A program made the position numbers and the translations under genes. Positions 27,154-36,220 of a DNA stretch of 64,000 bases are shown one piece after another. The stretch lies in assembly GCA_002295925.1 (NCBI GenBank), contig DBGO01000021.1, positions 53,136 through 117,135 of the forward strand, read 5' to 3'. Positions within the stretch are counted from its first letter, which is position 1. Every line of letters begins with the position of its first letter. The notes below the pieces were generated by a model that was given only the letters and a program-made list of their open reading frames with translations, had not been told where the DNA came from and made no database searches. This stretch comes from Flavobacteriales bacterium UBA852 (GTDB taxonomy: Bacteria; Bacteroidota; Bacteroidia; Flavobacteriales_E; Vicingaceae).

Positions 27154-27755
27154 ATTAACAGCGATTGAGTGCACCAATTTTTCACAAGATTATCGCATTG
27201 AAGCAAAAGCGAATGTTTTTCATCATTTTTAATATGATGATGCGCATATTTTAAACGTTCATTGTCCGTTAATTGATGTTGCATCCGGTTTTTGATTTCT
27301 TGCTCGGAAGATACATCTCTTTTTAACAATCGTTTTATTCGCAACTGCTCGGGCGCTGTAACAACAACAACTTCATTACAATCTTTGTAACTGCCCGATT
27401 CGATTAAAATGGCTGCTTCTTTTATAACCAAATTGCTTTCTTGCTTTGCTGTCCATTCTGCAAAATATTTACCAACGGCGGGATGCACCAAAGCATTCAG
27501 TTGCATAAGTTTATCCTTATTTTCAAACACTTGGGCAGCAATATGTTTTCTATTCAAATGCTTGCCCGAATAAGCATCATTTCCGAAGAGTTTTTTTATT
27601 TTTTTGATTAAATCGTCATTTTTTGACATTAAATATTTTGCCGCATCATCAGCGTAAAACACCGGGATATTGTATGTTTCAAAAATTTTGGCAACGGTAG
27701 TTTTTCCACTGCCAATTCCTCCGGTTAATCCTACTATGTATTTATCAGCGCTCAA
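27147..27755 (-). CDS. coaE: Dephospho-CoA kinase
   Basis: The enzyme performs the final step of coenzyme A synthesis, phosphorylating the 3'-hydroxyl of dephospho-CoA. The product has the P-loop GLTGGIGSGKTTVA, FYADDAAKYL (the DxD-like motif), VHPAVGKYFAEW, a LVIKEAAILIESG region and VVTAPEQLRIKRLLKRD (the LID and arginine region). I prefer TTG at 27755 (202 residues), which overlaps the upstream stop and leaves seven residues before the first glycine of the P-loop motif. An ATG at 27800 would add 15 residues and overlap the previous gene by 56 bases. Confidence 0.92.
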   Translation of the reverse strand: MSADKYIVGLTGGIGSGKTTVAKIFETYNIPVFYADDAAKYLMSKNDDLIKKIKKLFGNDAYSGKHLNRKHIAAQVFENKDKLMQLNALVHPAVGKYFAEWTAKQESNLVIKEAAILIESGSYKDCNEVVVVTAPEQLRIKRLLKRDVSSEQEIKNRMQHQLTDNERLKYAHHHIKNDEKHSLLLQCDNLVKNWCTQSLLIC

Positions 27756-28698
27756 AATTATACAATACTTTTTCGGGTATAAGTTTACATTTTTTGGCAA
27801 AATCGGGACATTTTTTCAAAATGAGTTGTATCTCATCCGGATTATCCGATTTTGTTAAATCAGGGATTACCTTAAACTCTTTTTCGGTCAATAATTCTTT
27901 TTTATCTTCCGGAATCAATCCCTTAACAGTAACTGTAGTTTGCGCCAATCTGACCGATTGCATATTCCCGGGTAAAGATATGTTTACTTGCATCTCAAAA
28001 GGCACAAATTCAGCAACATTAATTTCCAATGTAATTTCTTCAGGGTTTAAAATACAAAATTGTTCGTTAGGGTTGATTAAGTCAATCGTTTCACTTACCG
28101 GTTCATCTAATTTTTCATATAAATATTTTTTGGTTTGAATGAATTTTAAAGTATCCAACAAACTATTTGGTGCCGTAACCTCAACACTATCGGGTATTAA
28201 CTTAACAGCTTCAACAATATAATTTTCTTCCGAAGAAATTTCACCCGAAAATTGAACCGGAATTTTCTTTGTTACTTGTTTATCAATAATAATGGTTATA
28301 GTATCTTGTAAAACATCAATGATTTCGACAGAAGATGAAATTTGATTTTTCACCAATTCTTTTAATTCTTGTTTAAGAATGTTATAAACAGCCGTTCCGT
28401 TTTTTTGTTTTTTGGGTTCAAAATCTTGTAAATTTATTTTAACAACAGTTGAATTAAACGGTAAGGAAAGAGCAAACAAATCAAAGCCCGAACCTTTGGC
28501 TTTAAATAAAATTTCTTCGGGAATATCATTTACCACCACCAATCCGCTATCGATATTTTCGATGGTTATTTCTGCTCTTTCCTCGGTTGTGTATTGATTG
28601 TCCAAGGCATTTAAAAACCAATAAAATGCCGACAACATCAAGAATATTAAAAATATTCCGGCTTCTTTTTTATTTTTAAAAAGTTTTAGTTTTATCAT
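27745..28698 (-). CDS. YbbR-like (CdaR-like) domain protein
   Basis: ATG at 28698 gives about 317 residues, MIKLKLFKNKKEAGIFLIFL, with one N-terminal transmembrane helix (IFLIFLMLSAFYWFLNAL). The remainder is extracytoplasmic beta structure with YbbR-type repeats (ITIENIDSGLVVVNDIPEEILFKAKG, KIPVQFSGEISSEENYIVE, LIPDSVEVTAPNSLLDTLKFIQT). In Firmicutes this family (CdaR) regulates a diadenylate cyclase. I see no cyclase gene in the window, so that role is not implied. It overlaps coaE and is probably cotranscribed with it. Confidence 0.85.
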   Translation of the reverse strand: MIKLKLFKNKKEAGIFLIFLMLSAFYWFLNALDNQYTTEERAEITIENIDSGLVVVNDIPEEILFKAKGSGFDLFALSLPFNSTVVKINLQDFEPKKQKNGTAVYNILKQELKELVKNQISSSVEIIDVLQDTITIIIDKQVTKKIPVQFSGEISSEENYIVEAVKLIPDSVEVTAPNSLLDTLKFIQTKKYLYEKLDEPVSETIDLINPNEQFCILNPEEITLEINVAEFVPFEMQVNISLPGNMQSVRLAQTTVTVKGLIPEDKKELLTEKEFKVIPDLTKSDNPDEIQLILKKCPDFAKKCKLIPEKVLYNFER

Positions 28699-28713
28699 TT
28701 TTCCAATTCGCAA

Positions 28714-28721
28714 CAAATTTA
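28714..28721 (-). promoter_or_regulatory. Candidate -7 promoter box (TAAATTTG) for the ybbR-coaE-DUF2752 genes
   Basis: On the minus strand the box matches TAnnTTTG and ends 15 bases upstream of the ATG at 28698, which would give a leader of about ten bases. No strong -33 TTTG is seen. Confidence 0.3.
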
Positions 28722-28798
28722 CATTATTTCAACGGTATATCCTTAATCCTGAAAGAATGTATGAAAATGTGTAATTTTAAAGCTGAAACACACAAAAA

Positions 28799-29518
28799 AT
28801 GAAATTAGATATACTAGCCATAGGTGTACATCCCGATGATGTAGAATTATCGTGCAGCGGAACATTGCTTAAGCACATCAAGCAAGGATATAAAGTGGGA
28901 ATATTGGATTTAACTCAAGGGCAATTAGGCACACGCGGAACGCCTGAATTGCGTCTGAAAGAAGCTGAAAATTCGGCAAAAATTTTAGGCGTGCATATGC
29001 GCGAAAATTTAGGTATGGAAGACGGTTTTTTTATGAATGATTTTGCTCATCAAAAGCCAATTATAGAAGTTATTCGTCAATATCAACCCGAAACCGTATT
29101 GGCAAATGCCATAAACGACCGCCATCCTGACCACGGGCGCGCTGCCAAATTAATTGCTGATGCATGTTTTTACAGTGGATTAAGAAAAATTGAAACCCAT
29201 AAAGACGGAAAATTGCAAGAAGCTTGGCGGCCAAAATCGGTTTATCATTATATTCAAGATTATTACATTCAACCGGATTTTATTGTTGATATTACCCCAT
29301 ATTTCGAAAAGAAAAAAGAAGCTATTTTGGCATTTTCTTCACAATTTTATAATCCGGCAAACAAAAACGAACCGGAAACGCCTATTTCTTCAAAAGATTT
29401 TTTTGATTTTGTTGAAGCCCGGGCACGCAATTTCGGTCGAATAATTAACGCTACTTACGGTGAAGGTTTCAGTACTACAAGAGCTCTTGGTATAGAAGAT
29501 TTACTCTCTATCAGATAA
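28799..29518 (+). CDS. bshB1: Bacillithiol biosynthesis deacetylase BshB1
   Basis: This zinc-dependent PIG-L family deacetylase removes the acetyl group from GlcNAc-malate, the second step of bacillithiol synthesis. The 239-residue product has the metal motif GVHPDDVELSCSGTL, LTQGQLGTRGTPELRLKEA, the NDRHPDHGRAAKLIADACFYSG zinc/substrate segment and a C-terminal ARNFGRIINATYGEGF. Length is standard. The bacilliredoxin gene ytxJ at 19.4 kb supports the pathway. The other bsh genes are outside the window. A bidirectional terminator follows directly. Confidence 0.94.
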   Translation: MKLDILAIGVHPDDVELSCSGTLLKHIKQGYKVGILDLTQGQLGTRGTPELRLKEAENSAKILGVHMRENLGMEDGFFMNDFAHQKPIIEVIRQYQPETVLANAINDRHPDHGRAAKLIADACFYSGLRKIETHKDGKLQEAWRPKSVYHYIQDYYIQPDFIVDITPYFEKKKEAILAFSSQFYNPANKNEPETPISSKDFFDFVEARARNFGRIINATYGEGFSTTRALGIEDLLSIR

Positions 29519-29549
29519 AAAAAGCGGACTTAAAACAGTCCGCTTTTAA
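29517..29549. terminator. Bidirectional rho-independent terminator between bshB1 and the carboxylase gene
   Basis: The perfect 10-bp stem AAAGCGGACT/AGTCCGCTTT (29521-29530, 29537-29546) has a six-base loop and flanking A and T runs. It serves the convergent bshB1 and acyl-CoA carboxylase genes. Confidence 0.85.
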
Positions 29550-29553
29550 AATT

Positions 29554-31098
29554 CTATAAAGGAATATTTCCGTGTTTCTTTTTAGGTAATTTATCTACTT
29601 TGTTTTCGAGCATTTTGAATACTTTTATGAGTTTTTCCCGCGTTTGCTCGGGTTTTATTACCTCATCAACATATCCGCGTGCGGCAGCATTGTACGGATT
29701 GGCAAACAACTCGGCATATTCTTGTTCTTTTTCTTTCCATTTCTCTTCGGGATTATCGGCGCTTTGAATTTCTTTACGGAAAATAATTTCGGCAGCCCCT
29801 TTTGCTCCCATTACGGCAATTTCTGCCGAAGGCCAAGCAAAATTCATATCCGCACCAATGTGTTTACTGTTCATTACATCATAAGCTCCACCATAAGCTT
29901 TTCGAGTAATTACGGTAACTCTGGGCACCGTAGCTTCGCTAAATGCATATAATAATTTGGCTCCGTTTGTAATAATGGCATTCCATTCTTGGTCGGTGCC
30001 GGGTAAGAAACCGGGCACATCTTCAAACACCAATAAAGGAATATTAAAGGCATCGCAAAAACGAACAAATCGTGCACCTTTTTGTGATGATTTGATGTCT
30101 AACACTCCGGCTAAAAATGCGGGTTGATTGGCTACTACACCAATTGTTTTTCCTGCCAAACGGGCAAAACCAACCACAATATTTTCGGCAAAATCTTTAT
30201 GAACTTCATAAAAACTGCCTTCATCAACCGTCAGTTCAATTACTTCTTTAATATCGTAAGGTTGATTAGGGTTTTCAGGTACAATATTATTTAATCCGGG
30301 GCGCAATTCATCACCATTGCTCTCGTAAGGAACAGAAGGAGGTTCCTCTTCGCAATTTTGCGGAATGTATGATAATAAAGTTTTAATTCCGTTTAAACAT
30401 TCAATTTCGTTGGCGTATGTAAAATGGGTAACTCCCGATTTGGTTGCGTGCGTTGATGCTCCACCCAAATCTTCGGAAGATACCTCTTCGTGTGTTACGG
30501 TTTTTACAACGTTTGGTCCGGTAACAAACATATATGAAGTGTTTTCAACCATCATAATAAAATCGGTAAGTGCGGGAGAATACACTGCTCCACCGGCACA
30601 AGGTCCCATAATTGCCGACAATTGTGGTATTACGCCACTTGCCAATGTGTTTCTGTAAAAAATATCGGCATAACCACCCAAAGAAACAACACCTTCTTGG
30701 ATACGTGCGCCACCCGAATCGTTTAATCCGATAACTGGTGCTCCGTTTTTCATTGCCAAATCCATTATTCGGCAAATTTTTTCGGCGTGTGCTTCGGCAA
30801 GTGAACCGCCCATAACGGTAAAATCTTGTGCAAAAACATACACCAAACGTCCATTGATTGTTCCATAACCGGTAACCACACCGTCGCCCAATATTTTTTG
30901 TTTATCCAAGCCAAAATTGGTAGAGCGATGCGTTACAAACATTCCGATTTCTTCAAACGAACCTTCATCCAATAAAAAGTGAATACGTTCGCGAGCAGTA
31001 AGTTTTCCTTTTTTGTGTTGCGCTTCAATACGAGCTTCTCCTCCGCCTAATTGTGCTTGCGCAATTTTATCTTCCAGTAATTTAAATTTATCTTGCAT
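29554..31098 (-). CDS. Acyl-CoA carboxylase beta subunit (propionyl-CoA carboxylase / methylmalonyl-CoA decarboxylase type)
   Basis: This carboxyltransferase moves CO2 between biotin and an acyl-CoA, normally interconverting propionyl-CoA and methylmalonyl-CoA. The 514-residue product has LTARERIHFLLDEGSFEE, the N-terminal oxyanion loop GPCAGGAVYSPALTDF, GGARIQEGV, and the C-terminal DVPGFLPGTDQE and TRKAYGGAYDVM. All are hallmarks of the PccB/MmdA group. No biotin carboxylase, biotin carrier or decarboxylase membrane subunits are adjacent, so I cannot tell carboxylase from decarboxylase. Its upstream neighbour, the PorE-like gene, ends 57 bases away. Confidence 0.92.
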   Translation of the reverse strand: MQDKFKLLEDKIAQAQLGGGEARIEAQHKKGKLTARERIHFLLDEGSFEEIGMFVTHRSTNFGLDKQKILGDGVVTGYGTINGRLVYVFAQDFTVMGGSLAEAHAEKICRIMDLAMKNGAPVIGLNDSGGARIQEGVVSLGGYADIFYRNTLASGVIPQLSAIMGPCAGGAVYSPALTDFIMMVENTSYMFVTGPNVVKTVTHEEVSSEDLGGASTHATKSGVTHFTYANEIECLNGIKTLLSYIPQNCEEEPPSVPYESNGDELRPGLNNIVPENPNQPYDIKEVIELTVDEGSFYEVHKDFAENIVVGFARLAGKTIGVVANQPAFLAGVLDIKSSQKGARFVRFCDAFNIPLLVFEDVPGFLPGTDQEWNAIITNGAKLLYAFSEATVPRVTVITRKAYGGAYDVMNSKHIGADMNFAWPSAEIAVMGAKGAAEIIFRKEIQSADNPEEKWKEKEQEYAELFANPYNAAARGYVDEVIKPEQTREKLIKVFKMLENKVDKLPKKKHGNIPL

Positions 31099-31155
31099 TG
31101 GATGTGTTTTTTATTTATCGATGTAAAAATAATTAAAAACCTTTTTTACAGGGTA

Positions 31156-33120
31156 TTATTTGGCAATGATTTCTATTTCCGTACGACGATTCAACGCTCT
31201 GCCTTCTTCTGTATTATTATCGGCTATTGGTTTCGTATCGCCAAATCCTGCGGTTTGCAAACGACTTGGGTCAACGCCGTTTTCTACCAAATAATCGTAC
31301 ACGGCTTTTGCTCTGTTCTCCGATAAGATTTGATTGTCTTTTGGGTTACCCACATTATCGGTATGTCCGGATATTAAGAGTTTTAACGTAGAATTTTTCT
31401 TTAAAAAAGCCACCAATTTGTCCAATTCAATTTTTGATTCGGGTTTTAAATCGTATTTGGCTGTTTCGAAAAATACATTTTTTAGCACTACTTTTTCGCC
31501 CACTTCAATAGGGTGAAGAGGAACATCTTTTAAAAACGGTTTGTCGAATGTACCGTTTGAGAGTTCGAAATTTTCGGAATAAAACAAATAGCCATCTTTG
31601 GAAACATTTAGCGCATATCTTCTGTTTGCAGGCAGCACCACTAAAAACTCACCCGATTGTTTATCGGAAAAAGAAGTAACCGTGAGTTTGCCTGTTTCCA
31701 AATCTATCAATTCGAATTTTGCATTTAACGGTTCTTTTGTTTTGGCATCGTACACCGTTCCTTTCATATAAGTAACCGGCAACGGACGTACATTTTCGGG
31801 TAATTCGAACGAGTATAAATCGAGCTCGCCAAAACCACCTTCTCTATCGCTGGCAAAATATGCCAATTGGCCGTTAGGGTGTACCAAAATACTGTTTTCA
31901 TCGTTGTGTGTATTGATAGGGTAACCCAGGTTTACGGGTTCGCTCCATTCTCCATTTTCGTCTTTTCTGCTCATATAAATATCCAAGCCGCCCATCCCGG
32001 GATGACCGTCAGAAGAGAAATAAAGTGTTTTTCCGTCGGGGTGAATGAAAACCGATTCTTCCCTGCCAGGCGTATTGATTTTTGGGCTCAGTTTTTCAGG
32101 TTTACTCCAAATGCCGTTGCTTCCGAGTGTACTCACATAAATATCCTGATTTTGGATGCCTCTTCCTGTAAATATACCACGAACAAAATAAAGGGTTTTA
32201 CCATCGGAAGAGAAAGACGGTTGAGACTCCCATTTATTGGAATTAATCGGTTGTCCTAAGTTTCGGGGGAATTTCCAAGAATCGCCTACACGGTAAGTGT
32301 AAAACAAATCGCAACTGCCAAAGCCCTTTTTATTTTTTCCGTAACCGTATGCCGGATGGGCGCAAAGGGTATAAATTAAGAATCGTCCGTTGGCAGATAA
32401 AGTGGGGGCGCCTTCATTATTTTCGGTATTGATAGCCGTAAGCGGATGAGCGCGTTGCCATTTTCCACCCATTTTTTCGGTGACAAAAAAATCTTCATTA
32501 TAAGGATTATAGCCGTTGGGTGTTTCCAATCTTCGTGTAAACAAAAAGAAATTGCCATCGGCAGAAATGGTGGGGAAATATTCAGAATACTTACTGTTGA
32601 TGTTCTCGCCCATATTTTTTGGTTCGAAAGGAACCGGATTTTTTATAGCTTCTAAAGCAAAATTGCAATCGGTTAACCCTTTTCGTGCCATTTCGAGCAT
32701 CATTTTGGGTTGATTGGGGTAAGTTAATGCTTTTTCGAATGCTTTTTTTGCCTCGGCATATTCTCCTTTGTGCAATAATAACAAACCCATTGAGCCAAAG
32801 GCATCGGGAAAAAAATCGGGGTTTATCTCTACTACTTTTTTATACTGCTCAATGGCTTTATCGTATTCTCCTGCATCGGTATATATGTATGCCAAATAAA
32901 TGTGCGGTTCGATGAAATTAGGGTCTTTCTCCAGAGCCTGCAAAAAGGTTAATTCGGCTAATTTATCATTATGATTGGCGTAATATTCTTTTGCTTCGTA
33001 AAAGTATTTCAGTGCTTTTTTATTGTTTGATGTTAAGGGATAATCTTTGGTATTTTGTGCTACACTACATGAATATTGGGTGAATATAAAAGCAAAAAGT
33101 ATTAAAATATATTTATTCAT
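31156..33120 (-). CDS. OmpA-family protein with TPR, five-bladed PD40 propeller and CRD: PorE-like T9SS candidate
   Basis: From ATG 33120 the product has 654 residues with a signal peptide (MNKYILILFAFIF, YSC). TPR helices (about 30-140) include TFLQALEKDPNFIEPHIYL and DKAIEQYKKVVEINPDFF. Five PD40 blades follow, such as FSSDGKTLYFVRG and IHPDGKTLYFSSDG. A CRD (about 455-530, with DAKTKEPLNAKFELIDL) precedes an OmpA C-terminal peptidoglycan-binding domain with ISGHTDNVG and ALNRRTEIEII. This order matches PorE of Porphyromonas gingivalis, which anchors the T9SS to peptidoglycan. The lipobox is non-canonical (QYSC). The PorE assignment is inference from domain order. Confidence 0.85.
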   Translation of the reverse strand: MNKYILILFAFIFTQYSCSVAQNTKDYPLTSNNKKALKYFYEAKEYYANHNDKLAELTFLQALEKDPNFIEPHIYLAYIYTDAGEYDKAIEQYKKVVEINPDFFPDAFGSMGLLLLHKGEYAEAKKAFEKALTYPNQPKMMLEMARKGLTDCNFALEAIKNPVPFEPKNMGENINSKYSEYFPTISADGNFFLFTRRLETPNGYNPYNEDFFVTEKMGGKWQRAHPLTAINTENNEGAPTLSANGRFLIYTLCAHPAYGYGKNKKGFGSCDLFYTYRVGDSWKFPRNLGQPINSNKWESQPSFSSDGKTLYFVRGIFTGRGIQNQDIYVSTLGSNGIWSKPEKLSPKINTPGREESVFIHPDGKTLYFSSDGHPGMGGLDIYMSRKDENGEWSEPVNLGYPINTHNDENSILVHPNGQLAYFASDREGGFGELDLYSFELPENVRPLPVTYMKGTVYDAKTKEPLNAKFELIDLETGKLTVTSFSDKQSGEFLVVLPANRRYALNVSKDGYLFYSENFELSNGTFDKPFLKDVPLHPIEVGEKVVLKNVFFETAKYDLKPESKIELDKLVAFLKKNSTLKLLISGHTDNVGNPKDNQILSENRAKAVYDYLVENGVDPSRLQTAGFGDTKPIADNNTEEGRALNRRTEIEIIAK

Positions 33121-33210
33121 TGTCAATTAATTTGAACGGTTAAAAATTGAAATTTAGCTAATTTACCTTGATTTTAGCAATTATTGTACCCAATATGATA
33201 AAATTTTCAA

Positions 33211-33244
33211 ACACAAAAAAACCGCAACCAATATTGGTTGCGGT
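33211..33244 (-). terminator. Rho-independent terminator of the 33.3 kb lipoprotein gene
   Basis: The perfect 10-bp stem ACCGCAACCA/TGGTTGCGGT (33221-33230, 33235-33244) has loop ATAT. Read on the minus strand it is followed by a seven-T run. It lies 30 bases after the stop of the gene ending at 33275. Confidence 0.85.
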
Positions 33245-33274
33245 GTGGAATTTCATTAAAGAAATGATGAATGT

Positions 33275-33949
33275 TTAATTTACATTATATCTCAATAATT
33301 TTTTCTTAAACATTTTTGGCATAGATACAAAAGAATTGGTTTTTACGATTTCGCCAATGCCCGGAGCATAATAATTATCTAAATATCTTGGATTCAAGGA
33401 GCTTCCGGGCACTATTAACGTTCCTTGATAGTTGTAAACATTATTAAAAACGCCTGCCGGAAGTGATACAGAATTATACACTTGTTCCATCTTAAATTGA
33501 ATATAATATATTGTATCTCCCGTATTGTAGATTTCAATTTTTTCACTTAATATGTTCGAAAAATCATTACTTGAAAAAAGAATTTTCCCTTGCTCATTCA
33601 CTAAATAATCGCCCGAATCTCTTACTATTTTTATATAATGCCAATTTTGCGGTAAAGGGTAATTTGTGCCTTCAAAAATATAATATGTATTTCCATTGAT
33701 TATCGTATCGTGAGTAATTACAACACTATCAAGATATTGAACTTCTGTTTCATTTCCTAAACTATCGACTTCATAATTTTTATAAACCCAATAATTACCG
33801 ATTGCAAGTGGCGTATAATCTGAATTACCACCATTACCTGAATTTGAATTTTGAGTTGTTGTTTCATTAACTTTAATTTCATCTTTTTTACATGAAACAA
33901 CTGTTATGGCTATTGCCATAATAACTAACATTCTTTTTTTTATCTTCAT
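33275..33949 (-). CDS. Lipoprotein of unknown function
   Basis: The 224-residue product starts MKIKKRMLVIMAIAITV and has lipobox VVSC followed by KKDE, the usual Bacteroidota surface-lipoprotein start. The mature region (DYTPLAIGNYWVYKNYEVDS, VVITHDTIINGNTYYIFEG, EQGKILFSSNDFS, YYAPGIGEIVKTNSF) recalls Bacteroidota lipoproteins of the GNYWVY type, which carry one beta-rich domain. No activity can be assigned. It has its own terminator and stands alone between the PorE-like gene and yidC. Confidence 0.75.
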   Translation of the reverse strand: MKIKKRMLVIMAIAITVVSCKKDEIKVNETTTQNSNSGNGGNSDYTPLAIGNYWVYKNYEVDSLGNETEVQYLDSVVITHDTIINGNTYYIFEGTNYPLPQNWHYIKIVRDSGDYLVNEQGKILFSSNDFSNILSEKIEIYNTGDTIYYIQFKMEQVYNSVSLPAGVFNNVYNYQGTLIVPGSSLNPRYLDNYYAPGIGEIVKTNSFVSMPKMFKKKLLRYNVN

Positions 33950-34080
33950 AAGTTTTAATATTTTTTAAATTTGGCTTAATAACGAATGAATAAAATCATT
34001 ATTGCATAATAATAGAAAAAAATCTGTTTTTTTAATTCAAGTTATTTCTCTTTGAAAATTATTATTTTGAAGTTGTAATA

Positions 34081-34117
34081 ATTAAAAACGGCGTTAATTA
34101 AAATTAACGCCGTTCAT
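34081..34117 (-). terminator. Rho-independent terminator of yidC
   Basis: A long AT-rich stem, AACGGCGTTAATT/AATTAACGCCGTT (34087-34099, 34102-34114), sits 19 bases after the yidC stop. On the minus strand it is followed by a T run (TTTTTAAT). The innermost pairs cannot form in the short loop; the GC-rich base carries the stability. Confidence 0.8.
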
Positions 34118-34135
34118 TAATGAAAAATTAGATTA

Positions 34136-36082
34136 TCATCTCTGCATTCCTCGTTGTTTAGCCATTTCTTCCAAACGTTGAGCAAATTTTGATTTTTTCT
34201 TTGGTTTTTGTTTGTTCATTTGTATTTGACGATGAATTTTTTCTTCATCTACAATATATTTTCTGATAATAATTTGTTGTAAAATAGTAATGATATTGGC
34301 TACTAAGTAATACAAACTCAAACCGGCAGCATAACTGTTAAAGAATACCAACATCATGATAGGCATTAACCAAGTCATCAGTTTCATTTGCGCTTGCATT
34401 GGTCCTTCCATTGCGGCACCTTGTGTCATTTGATTATTTACTCGGGTGTAAAATATCATTGAAATAGCCATCAGTAAGGTAAATAAACTTACATGGTCGC
34501 CATACATAGGGATGCTAAAAGGCAATTCGTAAACCGAATCATAGGTTGATAAATCTTGTGCCCACAGGAATCCTTTTTGTCTCAGCTCGAAAGTTGAAGG
34601 GAAAAAGCGGAAAAGTGCGAATAAAATGGGCATTTGTATTAACATTGGCACACAACCCGACAGCGGATTTACGCCTGTTTGCTTATACAATGCCATCAAT
34701 GCTTGTTGCTTTTTCATTGGGTCTTTGGCGTATTTTTCGTTGATTTCGGCAATTTCGGGCTTTAATACGCGCATTTTGGCACTTGACAAATAGGTTTTCC
34801 AAGTAATTGGGAAAAGTATTAATTTCATAATGATGGTTACCACTATAATCACTATACCGATATTCCATCCGGTGAGGTAAACCAAATCGAAAATGGGTTT
34901 GATAATGAATTTATTTACCCATCCGAAAATTCCCCAGCCGTAATTGATAATTCCTTCTAAATCGTGATTGTATTGTTTTAGAATATCATAATCGTTAGGA
35001 CCAAAATAAAATGCTGCATTGAATTGTTCGTTTGGTTCTCCTTTTACAGGAATAGTAAACGATGCGGTAAAATCCTCTACAAATTTTGATGTTTCGGGCA
35101 GTTCTTTTGTTTCTACAAAAGCATCTTGATTGTCAAAAGGTTCGTCTTTGGCTATAATGAATGAGGAAAAATACTGTTGTTTGAACGAAATCCACTCAAC
35201 AGGTGCTTCCAATTCAACTTTTTCGTATTTCATTTCATTGATGTAGTCAATATCGCCTTGATAGAATTTATAAAAAATGGTACTGATTCGTTTTTGACCG
35301 TCGAGAGTATGCTCTTGCGAAGGTGTTTTCATCCACCAATACACATTGTATCCTGTAAAAGGTGTCAGGTATTTTTGAATACCAACGCTGTTGATATCAA
35401 AATCTACCCAATAATCATTTCCTTTCAATTCGTAAACCAATTCCAAATACTCCTTATCATTTATGTAAGCACGAAGCGCAAAAGAGGCAGAATCATCACC
35501 TGAAACAGAAAATTCTTCACCTACCGGCTCGAAATATAAATCAGAGGTTTTAATTTCGCGTAATGCTGCTCCGTCTTCACTTTTAAGGTATAAGTTCATA
35601 TAAAACTCGCTACTGTCTTTATCGAACAAATACAATGGTAATGAATCGTAAGTAACAAAGTTTTTTAATCGAACGGATTGAACGGCTCCACCTTTTGACG
35701 AAAGGTAGATTTCCATTACTTCATTTTCTATTTTAAATATTTTATCCTCGCCTTTGGTAGCATTGTTGAATGGTCCGTATTTTTGTGTCTGGGCAAGTAA
35801 TGCCAAGGAATCTTTTATTGCTTTTGCCAACGAATCTTTTAATGTCATTGGCACATTTTGTTCAGCTTTGGCTACCGTATCAGTATTTTGTACGGCATTT
35901 GTATCCGGTTGCAATTTAGCTTCGGTCCGGTTACTTTCTTCGGCTGTTTTTTCGGTTTTTACCTCAGGTGCTTTACGGTCTTTTACCTTATCGTCAGGTT
36001 CATTTATTATACTGAAAACTAACAGTATCAGTCCTATTAAGACTAATCCGATAATTGAATTTTTATCCGGTCCTTTACTCAT
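34136..36082 (-). CDS. yidC: Membrane protein insertase YidC (Oxa1 family)
   Basis: This inner-membrane insertase integrates membrane proteins with or without Sec. The 648-residue product has one N-terminal helix (IIGLVLIGLILLVFSII), a long periplasmic domain (about 100-370), then the conserved core: WGIFGWVNKFIIKPIFDLVY, LILFPITWKTYLSSAKM, KQQALMALYKQTGVNPLSGCVPMLIQMPILFALF and TWLMPIMMLVFFNSYAAGLSLYYLVAN. The basic tail (KPKKKSKFAQRLEEMAKQ) binds ribosomes in homologues. Length suits the Gram-negative type. It lies 138 bases downstream of pyrG with its own promoter-like box. Confidence 0.96.
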   Translation of the reverse strand: MSKGPDKNSIIGLVLIGLILLVFSIINEPDDKVKDRKAPEVKTEKTAEESNRTEAKLQPDTNAVQNTDTVAKAEQNVPMTLKDSLAKAIKDSLALLAQTQKYGPFNNATKGEDKIFKIENEVMEIYLSSKGGAVQSVRLKNFVTYDSLPLYLFDKDSSEFYMNLYLKSEDGAALREIKTSDLYFEPVGEEFSVSGDDSASFALRAYINDKEYLELVYELKGNDYWVDFDINSVGIQKYLTPFTGYNVYWWMKTPSQEHTLDGQKRISTIFYKFYQGDIDYINEMKYEKVELEAPVEWISFKQQYFSSFIIAKDEPFDNQDAFVETKELPETSKFVEDFTASFTIPVKGEPNEQFNAAFYFGPNDYDILKQYNHDLEGIINYGWGIFGWVNKFIIKPIFDLVYLTGWNIGIVIIVVTIIMKLILFPITWKTYLSSAKMRVLKPEIAEINEKYAKDPMKKQQALMALYKQTGVNPLSGCVPMLIQMPILFALFRFFPSTFELRQKGFLWAQDLSTYDSVYELPFSIPMYGDHVSLFTLLMAISMIFYTRVNNQMTQGAAMEGPMQAQMKLMTWLMPIMMLVFFNSYAAGLSLYYLVANIITILQQIIIRKYIVDEEKIHRQIQMNKQKPKKKSKFAQRLEEMAKQRGMQR

Positions 36083-36114
36083 TCTTTAAAATTATTTCTA
36101 AACAAATTATCCGA

Positions 36115-36122
36115 CAAAAGTA
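36115..36122 (-). promoter_or_regulatory. Candidate -7 promoter box (TACTTTTG) for yidC
   Basis: Minus-strand TAnnTTTG match, 32 bases upstream of the yidC ATG. The same 11-base sequence TACTACTTTTG appears upstream of pyrG, which strengthens both calls. Confidence 0.4.
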
Positions 36123-36220
36123 GTATTTATCCCTAATGTAAAACCAATAATCGTGTATAAATTACTTGTTTTAAAAATTATCGGGTACTATTAATGCCTG
36201 TTGCCCTAATAAATGTGATT

